A stretch of 64,000 bases of DNA from Chitinophagales bacterium (lineage in GTDB: Bacteria > Bacteroidota > Bacteroidia > Chitinophagales > JADJOU01), in contig JAEUUY010000030.1 in assembly GCA_016787225.1 (NCBI GenBank), positions 101,820 through 165,819 on the forward strand, read 5' to 3'. A program made the translations under genes and the position numbers. The notes under the pieces are model-generated. The model had not been told where the DNA came from and did no database searches. It worked only from the letters and a program-made list of their open reading frames with translations. Of this stretch, positions 7,559 through 16,206 are shown piece by piece (the stretch's first letter is position 1; each line of letters starts with the position of its first letter).

Positions 7559-9628
7559 TTAGTTTAAACCAAAATATTTCCTAAGGAGCCATTCTGCAGA
7601 CAATGCTAATAATATAAATATTAACAGAAACAACATATCATTGGCTTTTAATTGCTTTGTTTCCTTTACGAGTTTCACTTTGCTATTCGCCGCCTCTTCT
7701 ATACTATTCATAATATTCATTCTATTCTTCCACAAATAAAATTCTCCCCCGGTTTTCATGGTTAAAGCATACATATCTTCATAATTGGAGGCAGTATAAG
7801 CATCTTCTAAATCATTCTTCATGATTGAAAAACTCCCCTCATGTTTCGACAACTTTCCGCCGATAACTGCTAAAATTTCATACATGTATCGCCCAGCTTT
7901 CAGATCCTTTGGGCTGAGTGAATATGAATTTGCACTCGGAAGCATTTCATACGATTTTTTTCCTAGGTCACCTCCGGTAATAATGCACTGCACCTTTTCT
8001 GCTTTACTAGGCTGATAAAGCTCGTTATAAGTATTCGCATTAATAGAAAAGTTATCTCCTTCCACCAAATTTTCATTTGACAAATTTACTGTCAATTGTT
8101 TTTTGTCTTTCTTAATGGCTAGATAATTCACTATCTTATCGATGAGGTCTTGAGTTTCTCCAAAATTCTTTTTAGTTTGATAATTACTAACTCTCCATTT
8201 CCAAATATTCTCTGCTGCGATTAGACCTACTTGAATATTATCTTGATAAGAAAATGATATTAAAGGTTGATCAGAATCGACTCTACCTAATTTAGATAAA
8301 AGCATATGACTAGCATTCGCTTTAGATTCTATAGTCAATAAATAATTAGATAGAGGGGGATAAGTTTGAAAATCTCCACTAAAGGCTTCATTTAAATAGA
8401 ATTTAGAAAAGCTTAAATTTGGTCGATTGCCATAATCCTGCAAAACATTTCCCATGACATTTACTTTATAGCATTCCTGAAGCTGATTATATGCTGAAAA
8501 ATCACTCTTTGTCCCTAAAACAAACAAAACCGACTTTCCTGCAGCCTTAGCTTTTTCAAATAGTAATCTTCCATTGTTAAATTGATTTGGCAATTGATAA
8601 AGTACAATTAAATCAGCTTTATCTGAGAAGGAAAGATTTGTTTCCGAAATGTTCAAATTCACTTTAAAGCTTTTATTAGCAGCTAACCAAGATTTCAAAG
8701 CAGATAAATCTGGATGCGGGAAACTAGCTAATACGTCTATTTGTTTAGTACCATCTATCACATCTATTGAAAATTCTCGACTATTGTTCGCTAGGTTTTT
8801 CTCCTTTAAATTTGAAACAATTGAAACTCTATAATTGTGTTTTCCTTTGCTGAATCCAGATAATTTAAATTGGATACTTTGACTGAAATTATTCTTCGTA
8901 TTACTGACTACGGTTTGGTTTATAAGTCTATACCCAGTTGATGTCAATTCTTCAAGTATAATTTTTGCTTTAGTAGAAGAGGTTAAATAGGCAGAAACTG
9001 CTATGTTTAAGGGATTGATTTCATCTTGCAGCATGAGATTATTATACTCTATACTCTCAATTTTATAATCGCTAACTCTTGCGGTATCTCCTACTAATAC
9101 AACATCGATAGGAATCATACCTAAATTAGTCACAAATGCTGGATTATTACCTTCATTATAATTACCATCAGTTATTAATATAATTCTATTGAGATTAGCG
9201 TCTAGGTTTGAAGATATCGTTTCATTCAATGCAGAATATATATTGGTGCGATTACCAGATAAATCAAGAGAATCAATTGACGCCAATTTCTTATCAAAAA
9301 TTCGAACTTCTATGTCGTAATCTCCTTTATTGAGAAGTTCTCGAATACCTTTTACTTCCTTAATATAATCAGGACCAGCATTCCTAATAGAGCGCGAATT
9401 GTCGAATAGTAAAACAATTTTTGGTTTTATAGTCTTAGACTTGGTACATTTTAAAATAGGAGATAATAATAGAACTAACAAGGTGAATAGAGATAAAAAA
9501 CGAAGACCTCCTATTATGTATCTTAACCAAGTATTATTTAATGGTAGTTTTCTTATAAAATAAAAACTAGCGAAAATTGCGAAAAGCGCAAATAAAAAGA
9601 ACAAAAAATAATTTTCAATCTGTATCAC
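7559..9628 (-). CDS. VWA-domain membrane protein
   Basis: A 689-residue protein from a GTG start. Two N-terminal transmembrane helices (about 6-25 and 37-62) are followed by a von Willebrand A-like domain opening with IVLLFDNSRSI, which supplies a MIDAS-type DxSxS motif, and RIILITDGNYNEG. A long beta-rich region follows, and a final helix (about 660-682, MLFLLIFILLALSAEWLL) anchors the C-terminus. The layout parallels the BatA/VWA protein at 25281-27326, suggesting paralogous architecture. The function is unknown; a periplasmic scaffold or stress role is plausible. A TACATTTG -7 box lies just upstream at 9645-9652. Confidence 0.7.
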   Translation of the reverse strand: MIQIENYFLFFLFALFAIFASFYFIRKLPLNNTWLRYIIGGLRFLSLFTLLVLLLSPILKCTKSKTIKPKIVLLFDNSRSIRNAGPDYIKEVKGIRELLNKGDYDIEVRIFDKKLASIDSLDLSGNRTNIYSALNETISSNLDANLNRIILITDGNYNEGNNPAFVTNLGMIPIDVVLVGDTARVSDYKIESIEYNNLMLQDEINPLNIAVSAYLTSSTKAKIILEELTSTGYRLINQTVVSNTKNNFSQSIQFKLSGFSKGKHNYRVSIVSNLKEKNLANNSREFSIDVIDGTKQIDVLASFPHPDLSALKSWLAANKSFKVNLNISETNLSFSDKADLIVLYQLPNQFNNGRLLFEKAKAAGKSVLFVLGTKSDFSAYNQLQECYKVNVMGNVLQDYGNRPNLSFSKFYLNEAFSGDFQTYPPLSNYLLTIESKANASHMLLSKLGRVDSDQPLISFSYQDNIQVGLIAAENIWKWRVSNYQTKKNFGETQDLIDKIVNYLAIKKDKKQLTVNLSNENLVEGDNFSINANTYNELYQPSKAEKVQCIITGGDLGKKSYEMLPSANSYSLSPKDLKAGRYMYEILAVIGGKLSKHEGSFSIMKNDLEDAYTASNYEDMYALTMKTGGEFYLWKNRMNIMNSIEEAANSKVKLVKETKQLKANDMLFLLIFILLALSAEWLLRKYFGLN

Positions 9629-9644
9629 AAAAACCTATATCCTA

Positions 9645-9652
9645 CAAATGTA
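9645..9652 (-). promoter_or_regulatory. -7 box TACATTTG for the VWA gene
   Basis: The minus strand reads TACATTTG, matching TAnnTTTG. It lies 17 bases before the GTG at 9628, implying a very short leader. No clear -33 TTG was found. Confidence 0.4.
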
Positions 9653-9831
9653 CATATATTTTCTCTACGTCAATTCAGAAACAAACAATGTCTGTTTGAA
9701 CTATTTCAATACATCAATTAAAAAAAAGCCGTTTTATACCGAAGTGAAAAACAATATAGTCCCATATTCGTTTCTCTCGATTGTTCTATTTGTTCAAATT
9801 TTCGGTATTTACTTCCACACGTGCGGAATAA

Positions 9832-9862
9832 GATTTATATCTATTGGCATTAGATATAAATC
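9832..9862. other. Perfect 12-bp inverted repeat in intergenic DNA
   Basis: Arms GATTTATATCTA (9832-9843) and TAGATATAAATC (9851-9862) flank a seven-base loop TTGGCAT. It has no T-tract and is not next to a coding end, so it could be an operator or an RNA stem. Confidence 0.5.
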
Positions 9863-9924
9863 ACGTTGGTATTAAATGAAATCGAAGGCGCTTTTATAAA
9901 AAGTGAAGTTTAAAAGATAAAAAA

Positions 9925-9949
9925 AAAGCCGCTCAAGAAGAGCGGCTTT
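9925..9949 (-). terminator. Intrinsic terminator of the double-barrel OmpA gene
   Basis: A GC-rich stem (GCCGCTC / GAGCGGC with flanking A-T pairs, about 10 bp) around a five-base loop is followed on the minus strand by an unbroken run of T. It starts 25 bases after the CDS end at 9974. Confidence 0.85.
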
Positions 9950-9973
9950 AATTATTTCAGTTAAAATATGATA

Positions 9974-11920
9974 TTATTCAAAAGTGTAGATTTGAACATC
10001 TGCTCTATTGTCTTGACCACTATTGTATTTAGGTCGAGAATCGCCATAAGAAGTTACTTTAGCAGAGCTAACATTAACACCTTTCATTCTTAACAATTGA
10101 GCCACTTTTTGAGCTCTTTGTAGAGCACATGACTTAGATCCACCTTTAGAAGTGTTACCTCCTATTTCTACAGTATAGTTAGGGTTAGACTTAAGCATAG
10201 TAGCTATTTGCTGCAATGTTTCTACCTGACCTGGAGATAATGTATTACATCCTGTAAAGAATATTTCATAATTACCTACAACGTTCTTAGTTTTACCAGT
10301 TTTTGTATTATTAGTAGTCGCTGTGGTATTATTGTTAGTAGTAGTTTCTGTTGGAACAACTGGATCTACTTTTGCTACCTCAGGACATCCATTATTTGAA
10401 GCAGGTCCAGCTTCAAATGGACACTTATCTCTTGAATCTCCAATTCCATCATTATCAGAATCTGGACAACCAAACATTTCAGGCTTACCAGGTACATAAG
10501 GACACTCATCTGTAAGATCAGGAATACCATCACCATCAGAATCAACTACCTTAGGAGCATCTGTTGAAGCTTTAGGAGCTACTGGTGCAGAACCAGCACA
10601 ACTACCAAGAGCATAAACACCTCTAATAGCAGCTTGATTATAAGAGTAGCTATTGTCTAGCTTCCAATTTCTTCCTCCCTCTACCTGAACAGAGAATCTG
10701 TCAGAAGTTCTGAAGTTAAATCCAAGACCAGAAGCTATATGAAAATTCACATCATCAGTACCATAAGTTTTTTGATCAGCATTTGCAGCTGTAGGAGCAG
10801 CATTCCAGTTTCCAATAGAAGTTATGTAATTAACACCAGGACCTGCGTATACATAAGGAGCAAATATTGCATTTTCCTTTAACCAGCTACCGTTAGCAAA
10901 TTTGAATACCGGCTGTAAGTTGAAGTCAATCATTTGAGCATTGCCATATGATGTACCACCTGTAGTACCTCTCCAGTTATCACCATCATGAGGCTGACTA
11001 GCACCTCTTTGGATTGGGTAAAATACATTACCAAAACCTAAACCAGCTCTTACATCGAAGAATCTAGAAACATACTTTGTTAAATTGATTCCAAGAGAAG
11101 TAGTATAATCTTCTAAAATAAAGTTCTGAGCTCTTTGAACAGCCTCAAAGCTATTGAAATTAGCACCAACGCCAATTTTCCAGCTATGATTGTTGCACCA
11201 GTTAGCATTAATAGCCGATTCTTCCTGACTAGCAGCACCAGCAGCAGGAGCAGCAGCAGCACCACCACCGAAGTTATAACCGATTCTTACCGCAGAGCTA
11301 CCATAGCTATATGCCTCACCAAGGGCAACTTTATAACCATACTCAGCAGCAGCGTTCCATTTTTCACTCAAATTAAAACCAAAACCTAAACCAACAGGTA
11401 TATAAGGATTGATTTGATCAGATCCTGCACCACCAATATTAGAACCATTTTGAGTTCCTATCTTGTTGATAGAGTTTATACCCACACCTGAAAACAAATA
11501 AGGCTGGATAAAAGAATTTTCCTTTAAGATATATCCATTTGCTAGTTTATATACTAAGTTTAAACCACCATCAAAGAAAGATGAATTTTCATATCTCATT
11601 TGACCTTTTTGAGCAGTATTAAAATTAGTAGGAACTGTTTGGTTTGTATTTGTTATTAATCCATTTGTTGTAACTACTGGATAGAAAGCCTCACCAAACA
11701 TTACATTCAATCTACCATCGAATGATTTTCCTAGGTATCTTTGAATGTTAAGGTTAGCGTTTCCTCTCCACTTGTCTACCATCAAAAATTGCTTGTTGAT
11801 AGGGTTTACGAAATCTGTGAAACCAATACCGGCCCCAATGTTCCAACGATTGCTCGCTGTCTGCGCTATAGCTGCGACAGAAGCTGCAGTTAATGTTAGA
11901 AGTAAAAATGCTTTTTTCAT
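9974..11920 (-). CDS. OmpA-family protein with two tandem beta-barrels and TSP3 repeats
   Basis: A 648-residue outer-membrane protein. The signal peptide (1-20) is followed by two related barrel domains, about 22-215 and 240-450. They share the opening WNIGAGIGF / WKIGVGANF and the strand ending FGEAFYPV / FGNVFYPI. Two calcium-binding thrombospondin type-3 segments (DSDGDGIPDLTDECP and the next repeat, about 458-510) and a Thr/Asn linker precede an OmpA C-terminal peptidoglycan-binding domain (about 545-648), with RAQKVAQLLRMKGV and SYGDSRP. It likely tethers the outer membrane to the cell wall. Duplication of the barrel inside one OmpA polypeptide is unusual. A strong terminator follows and a TATCTTTG box precedes it. 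Confidence 0.85.
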   Translation of the reverse strand: MKKAFLLLTLTAASVAAIAQTASNRWNIGAGIGFTDFVNPINKQFLMVDKWRGNANLNIQRYLGKSFDGRLNVMFGEAFYPVVTTNGLITNTNQTVPTNFNTAQKGQMRYENSSFFDGGLNLVYKLANGYILKENSFIQPYLFSGVGINSINKIGTQNGSNIGGAGSDQINPYIPVGLGFGFNLSEKWNAAAEYGYKVALGEAYSYGSSAVRIGYNFGGGAAAAPAAGAASQEESAINANWCNNHSWKIGVGANFNSFEAVQRAQNFILEDYTTSLGINLTKYVSRFFDVRAGLGFGNVFYPIQRGASQPHDGDNWRGTTGGTSYGNAQMIDFNLQPVFKFANGSWLKENAIFAPYVYAGPGVNYITSIGNWNAAPTAANADQKTYGTDDVNFHIASGLGFNFRTSDRFSVQVEGGRNWKLDNSYSYNQAAIRGVYALGSCAGSAPVAPKASTDAPKVVDSDGDGIPDLTDECPYVPGKPEMFGCPDSDNDGIGDSRDKCPFEAGPASNNGCPEVAKVDPVVPTETTTNNNTTATTNNTKTGKTKNVVGNYEIFFTGCNTLSPGQVETLQQIATMLKSNPNYTVEIGGNTSKGGSKSCALQRAQKVAQLLRMKGVNVSSAKVTSYGDSRPKYNSGQDNRADVQIYTFE

Positions 11921-11965
11921 ACTGAAATATTTAATTTAAAATTTTTTCTTTTTCAATTTTCGCTG

Positions 11966-11973
11966 CAAAGATA
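11966..11973 (-). promoter_or_regulatory. -7 box TATCTTTG for the double-barrel OmpA gene
   Basis: Minus-strand TATCTTTG is a perfect TAnnTTTG match, 45 bases before the ATG at 11920. An upstream T-rich stretch replaces a clear -33 TTG. Confidence 0.5.
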
Positions 11974-12016
11974 GACTTATTTTATAAAAATGATTTTTTT
12001 TTTACACTCTAAAAGC

Positions 12017-12325
12017 CTAGTCAGTAAACCTTTTCGCATCTCTTTTTGTTTTTTTAACAAAACTTTTACGCAACTCTTCTGTTAAATCTACGTCTTTTTG
12101 ATTTGCAAGACACAGTATTACCCAAAGGATATCTGCGAGTTCCTCGCCAAAATCTAAAATTTCATTCTCTTTCTTTTTTTGCATGCCCTCTGTTCTAGAA
12201 ACTACTCGTGCTAGCTCACCAACCTCCTCCATCAAAATAGTAGTATTGGTCAAAATATCAAAATACCCACCACCATAATTAATAATCCATTCATTGACTT
12301 GTTTTTGTGCCTCAGTTATAGTCAT
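12017..12325 (-). CDS. MazG-like nucleotide pyrophosphohydrolase
   Basis: A 102-residue, all-helical protein of the single-domain MazG/iMazG type, which hydrolyses (d)NTPs to monophosphate and pyrophosphate and cleans the nucleotide pool. The metal-binding pattern is visible as EEVGELARVV (about 33-42) and, after a spacer of about 25 residues, EELADILWVI (Glu/Asp). It is 5 bases from the end of the upstream acyltransferase-like gene, so the two are probably one transcript. The substrate cannot be inferred. Confidence 0.8.
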   Translation of the reverse strand: MTITEAQKQVNEWIINYGGGYFDILTNTTILMEEVGELARVVSRTEGMQKKKENEILDFGEELADILWVILCLANQKDVDLTEELRKSFVKKTKRDAKRFTD

Positions 12326-12330
12326 TTCAT

Positions 12331-13452
12331 TTATGATTTAAAAGGTGATCGGGGTGTCCACTTATCGGGAATCATTCTACCGAGAAAGATAGGAGTAAAG
12401 AGATTAAGAAAAAGGTGATTAATTCTTAGTGAACTTAATGTAGAGTAGGGCTCTGCTCCTAGAGTACTCTTTAACTCTTGAGCAGTACGACCAAAGCATA
12501 CTTTGTTCAGATTACTTTGAAAGGCTTGCTGAATCATTAGTATCAAAATAAAATTATATGTTTTATATGTTTGATTATAAAAGTAGTCTAGTCCGGCATA
12601 GTGAACTTCAATTATTGTATCCAACTGAAAATATGTGACAAACCCTACTAATTTATTGTTCATTAATATGCCTTTCATCTTAAACCGATTCACATTTTTA
12701 AGAAATTCATAAAAATAGTCGACTGAAATAGTAGTCAGTTTAAATTTCGAGTTATTTAAAACACTTAGGAATAATGATTCTATTTGAGTTCTATATTGAG
12801 AAAAATTGTTCTTATCAATTTCTATTACGCTTGTTTCCTTATTCGATTCTATTACTTTGCGGACTCTTAATCGGTATTTTGAATGCATTTTGTTGAGGTA
12901 GTCGTCAAATGAATTCATTCCTGCAAGACTAAGCTCCATTCGGTCTTCCACATGAAAAGTGTGAAATTTTTTAGGACAAAATAAGGCGGTAGAAATTGAT
13001 TTGATATTTTCGGAAATCATAGTACCTAATGGCTTTCTTTCTAAAGAAATTTTTACCTCCTCGATAGTATCCAATACCAAACTTTCAGCGTTTGAGGTAT
13101 ATTTACTATCAATCAAAACTCCATTCTCACAAGTAAAAATGACATTTCCTAATACCAATAAGTCTGTACGAACCTTAGCCAATGTATTTTCATATAGATT
13201 CTTGAATATAGAATTTGATGTTGGCAAATAATTGCGCAATGCCTCCCCGCTAAATGGAATAATTTGAAAATAAAACAAACCAACGAATTCGTTGTTATCG
13301 TCATAAACTAATACATACCGATAATTGATTTGCTGACATGCGAGCTCCAATGTTTTTAAATAATGATAGGAAAGAAAAAACCGCTTAGAAACCATGCTAT
13401 CCCAATTAGCTTCGCCTACTTCTTCAATAGTTTTGTAAACTCTATAAATCAT
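12331..13452 (-). CDS. FemAB/GNAT-like acyltransferase
   Basis: A 373-residue cytosolic protein with the two-lobe acyl-CoA N-acyltransferase look of the FemAB-like families common in Bacteroidota. An N-terminal lobe (YRYVLVYDDNNEFVGLFYFQI) is followed by a C-terminal lobe with MHSKYRLRVRKVIES (about 190-205), a KLVGFVTYFQL strand and the conserved ending CFGRTAQELKSTLGAEP (about 325-340). The closing FGRT..E.K..LGA motif is characteristic. The acceptor (lipid, sugar or peptide) is unknown. It lies between the MazG-like gene and the GGGP synthase-like gene, so a lipid-linked acceptor is possible but unproven. Confidence 0.6.
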   Translation of the reverse strand: MIYRVYKTIEEVGEANWDSMVSKRFFLSYHYLKTLELACQQINYRYVLVYDDNNEFVGLFYFQIIPFSGEALRNYLPTSNSIFKNLYENTLAKVRTDLLVLGNVIFTCENGVLIDSKYTSNAESLVLDTIEEVKISLERKPLGTMISENIKSISTALFCPKKFHTFHVEDRMELSLAGMNSFDDYLNKMHSKYRLRVRKVIESNKETSVIEIDKNNFSQYRTQIESLFLSVLNNSKFKLTTISVDYFYEFLKNVNRFKMKGILMNNKLVGFVTYFQLDTIIEVHYAGLDYFYNQTYKTYNFILILMIQQAFQSNLNKVCFGRTAQELKSTLGAEPYSTLSSLRINHLFLNLFTPIFLGRMIPDKWTPRSPFKS

Positions 13453-13490
13453 AAAATCCCATTAAATACAAAATATGTCTGGATTTAGTT

Positions 13491-14222
13491 CTATCTTCCA
13501 TTGAGTATATTCCTGCTATTTGCAAGATTTATCAGAGCACTTGGACAATCTTCTACCCAATTTCCTACGACTAGACAGTCTGCACCAGAAGTCCATATCT
13601 CCTCTGCCTGTTTAATATTGCGCACTCCGCCTCCTGCGAATAAATAAGTGTCCAACAAGAGGTTTCTAGTTTGTTTTACGTATTCAGAATTTATAACATA
13701 TTTAGATCCGCTGCCAGCCTCAAGATACAGACATATAGGATTAAGAATTTTCAAACCTAGAAGATATGACTTTAGAACGGTCTCATTGTCAATGATGGAA
13801 ATTTTGTTCTCCAAAGCCTTTTCAACCGCAGTTTCTCCTGAACTACCTATAATAAGATAAGGCGTATAATAAGTAGATAGATTTAGCTCATCTATGATTT
13901 TAGCTGCTTTAAAAAGAGGTGAAAAAATATAGTTTGCATCACTACTTTGCACTACAGATAGTGCTAGCAGAGCATCATATTTTGGGTGAATTTGATCAAC
14001 CGTTCCTGGGAATCCTACTAAGGGAATAGTTAGATTTGCTTTTAGCTTATCAACCATACTATCCAACAAATGATAATCAAAAGGCTGACTACCACCTAAT
14101 AAAATTAAATCTGGATTGGCTTCTCTTATAATTTCCAGCCAAGAATCATCAATGACAGTTTTATCAGGATCTAGAAGCAAAGCTAAAGCTTTTGACCCTT
14201 TCAACTTGTCAATACTAAACAT
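13491..14222 (-). CDS. Geranylgeranylglyceryl/heptaprenylglyceryl phosphate synthase family
   Basis: A 243-residue TIM-barrel prenyltransferase of the GGGPS/PcrB family, which joins a polyprenyl diphosphate to glycerol-1-phosphate by an ether bond. Family landmarks are KALALLLDPDK near the N-terminus, LILLGGSQPFDY, IPLVGFPGT, ICLYLEAGSGS and the phosphate-binding end LFAGGGVRNIKQAEEIWTSG followed by ADCLVVGN. Bacteroidota group-II members are known to have GGGPS activity; the chain length here is inferred only at family level. The gene lies between an acyltransferase-like gene and an NlpC/P60 gene on the same strand, 17 bases from the latter. Confidence 0.85.
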   Translation of the reverse strand: MFSIDKLKGSKALALLLDPDKTVIDDSWLEIIREANPDLILLGGSQPFDYHLLDSMVDKLKANLTIPLVGFPGTVDQIHPKYDALLALSVVQSSDANYIFSPLFKAAKIIDELNLSTYYTPYLIIGSSGETAVEKALENKISIIDNETVLKSYLLGLKILNPICLYLEAGSGSKYVINSEYVKQTRNLLLDTYLFAGGGVRNIKQAEEIWTSGADCLVVGNWVEDCPSALINLANSRNILNGR

Positions 14223-14239
14223 AAAGAAATCTAGGAATC

Positions 14240-14872
14240 TTAATTTTTATTAGACTGCATTTCATTCAATGGCAGTCGTCGTGCGGTCATATAACGCTTA
14301 CTAAAATACTCGCTCTTATCGAGTTCTTCAATATGCACACCTTTTGATGAAGAAGAATGCATCATTTTAACAGCTTCATTAGTTACCTCTACAACTATGC
14401 CTATGTGACCAATAACGCCATTATTCATATTTCTGCCTGAAAAAAATATAAGATCACCTTTTTGAAGCTCACTTCTACTTACATATGAGCCTACATGGGC
14501 CATTTCCCTAGAAGTCCTTGGCAATCTAATTCCAAACCAATCGAATATATGACGAATAAATCCACTGCAATCAAAACCATTTTCAGTAGTACCACCCCAT
14601 CTATAAGGGATACCTAGAAATGTTTTACCAACAGATATTACGTTATCTACAGTATTCGAATAAAAATCAGATGCCATAGCAGTGAATGAGCTCGATTTTG
14701 AAGTTTCTTTCTTTGGCTCTTCTTTCTTTGCAAAATACTTAGAAAATGTTGTAATCAGAGAATTGTCACAATCTTTATCAACTTGTTCATTAGGATTATA
14801 ATAAAGACTAGACTGTGAATATAAGGACACAGAAAGGAAAGTAATTAAACCTAAGACAAGTGTTTTAGTCAT
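14240..14872 (-). CDS. Exported NlpC/P60 (C40) cell-wall hydrolase
   Basis: A 210-residue protein with a signal peptide (about 1-19) and a Lys/Glu-rich linker. The C-terminal NlpC/P60 papain-like domain spans about 75-205. The catalytic Cys is in GFDCSGFIRHIF, preceded by GIPYRWGG. The catalytic His lies in IGHIGIVVEV, and GDLIFFSG is the usual intermediate strand. These enzymes cleave D-gamma-glutamyl-diaminopimelate or related bonds in peptidoglycan stems. A TATTTTTG box at 14924-14931 on the minus strand is a possible promoter. Confidence 0.9.
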   Translation of the reverse strand: MTKTLVLGLITFLSVSLYSQSSLYYNPNEQVDKDCDNSLITTFSKYFAKKEEPKKETSKSSSFTAMASDFYSNTVDNVISVGKTFLGIPYRWGGTTENGFDCSGFIRHIFDWFGIRLPRTSREMAHVGSYVSRSELQKGDLIFFSGRNMNNGVIGHIGIVVEVTNEAVKMMHSSSSKGVHIEELDKSEYFSKRYMTARRLPLNEMQSNKN

Positions 14873-15002
14873 ATTTTGTTATTTTTGTGGGGTTTAAAAA
14901 AATAAAAATATCAAAACGAGCGCCAAAAATATAGATAAAAAACTCAAGCAGTCTATTTTTTTTCAAAATGTATATGAAATAGTAGCTAAAATACCGCATG
15001 GT

Positions 15003-15275
15003 ATGGTCACTTCTTATGGAAGTATAGCCAATGCACTAGGCGCCACAAATAGCTCTAGACTAGTAGGTTATGCCATGAATGAAAGCCATAAGTCTCACCC
15101 CAATTTGCCTGCTCATAGAGTGGTTAATAGAAACGGGATTTTGACAGGAAAACACCATTTTGGATCAGAAACTAGGATGCAAGAGCTTTTAGAATCAGAA
15201 GGAATTCAAATCATAAATAATGCCATCCAAGATTTTAAGTCTAAATTTTGGGATCCTAATATAGAATTGATATAA
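15003..15275 (+). CDS. Alkyltransferase-like (ATL) DNA-damage protein; true start probably upstream
   Basis: This MGMT-fold protein flips alkylated guanine but cannot demethylate it. The usual PCHR active-site motif is PAHR here (NLPAHRVVNRNGILTGK), so the acceptor Cys is replaced by Ala. That is diagnostic of ATL proteins, which hand O6-alkylguanine to nucleotide excision repair. The ATG at 15003 gives 90 residues. The open frame upstream encodes a family-like continuation (FFQNVYEIVAKIPHG) back to at least 14958, with no ATG, GTG or TTG codon available before the stop at 14895. Either a rare ATT/ATA/ATC start is used or the N-terminus is eroded. Confidence 0.8.
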   Translation: MVTSYGSIANALGATNSSRLVGYAMNESHKSHPNLPAHRVVNRNGILTGKHHFGSETRMQELLESEGIQIINNAIQDFKSKFWDPNIELI

Positions 15276-15348
15276 AGCAAATAGAAATTTATCTTGCTCC
15301 AAATAATATTGCTCTATTTTCGTTTCCTATACATTTAATAAAAAGTCA

Positions 15349-16203
15349 ATGCAAGCTACCCATCTAAAACCACTACACGACTATCAGTTGATCGATTTAT
15401 TTCGAATCTGGAATCAATATAAGAAACAAATCCTCTATTTTACCATTCTGTGCGCTATAATATCGATTACTGCATCTTATTTATTGCCAGAGTATTTTAA
15501 ATCTAGAACCATTTTATATCCTATCAGCATGACTATGGCAGATAGAAATATTATATTTGGTCAGCAACAAGGTCAAGCAGAGTTTTCCTATTTTGGAAAT
15601 AAATATGATGCCAGTAGAATATTACAAGTAGCTAATTCTTCTGAAGTAATAGACTACATCATCAATAAATATGATTTAAAAACACACTATAACTATTCTA
15701 AAGATGAGAAATATCTCTATACAAAAGTCAAGGAAGACTTTCTTGATAATTACCATGCCTTGAAAAATGACAAAGATGCTATAGAAATAACCCTTATAGA
15801 TACAGATAAAGAAAAGTGCGCCGAAATGGTCAATGATATTGCTCTTAAAATAGATGAAATAGCTACAAAGCCAGTAACAGAAGGCAAGGCGAAAATTATA
15901 AAAATGCTAGAATCAGAATTAAAAAATAAAAACACAGAACTAACCTCAGTCACTGACCCTGTTAATAAAGAAAACTTGAAATCTGAAATCAAACAATTAA
16001 GTGAAGCTTTGACACAATATAAAGTTTCGAATAATGACAAGTTTTCTTCAATTACAATATTGGAAAAAGCTGCCCCTGCAGAAAAAAAATCTAAACCAAT
16101 TCGCTGGCTCATAGTTATTTTATCTGTCGTTGGTGGATTCTTTTTCTCTCTGCTAAGCGCTGTAGTCGTGAGTCAGATTACTTATATTCGAAAATCATTA
16201 TAA
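15349..16203 (+). CDS. Wzz-like polysaccharide chain-length/co-polymerase protein
   Basis: A 284-residue inner-membrane protein with the Wzz layout: an N-terminal helix (about 28-48), a periplasmic part of about 190 residues with a coiled-coil segment (IIKMLESELKNKNTELTSV), and a C-terminal helix (about 250-275). No tyrosine-kinase domain follows. Wzz proteins set the length of O-antigen or capsule chains. It is 3 bases from the O-antigen ligase-like gene, supporting a joint role in surface polysaccharide assembly, although no glycosyltransferases lie nearby. Confidence 0.75.
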   Translation: MQATHLKPLHDYQLIDLFRIWNQYKKQILYFTILCAIISITASYLLPEYFKSRTILYPISMTMADRNIIFGQQQGQAEFSYFGNKYDASRILQVANSSEVIDYIINKYDLKTHYNYSKDEKYLYTKVKEDFLDNYHALKNDKDAIEITLIDTDKEKCAEMVNDIALKIDEIATKPVTEGKAKIIKMLESELKNKNTELTSVTDPVNKENLKSEIKQLSEALTQYKVSNNDKFSSITILEKAAPAEKKSKPIRWLIVILSVVGGFFFSLLSAVVVSQITYIRKSL

Positions 16204-16206
16204 GCT

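Larger units (their letters stand above)
9629..9973. other. 345-base gap holding a promoter, a hairpin and a terminator
   Basis: No convincing gene is present. The gap contains the -7 box for the VWA gene at 9645-9652, a perfect 12-bp hairpin at 9832-9862 of unknown role, and the terminator of the double-barrel OmpA gene at 9925-9949. A 75-codon plus-strand frame at 9648-9875 starts inside the promoter and lacks family features. Confidence 0.7.

Noticed and set aside
9648..9875. A 75-codon plus-strand frame
   Set aside because: It begins inside the VWA promoter and has no recognised domain or ribosome site.
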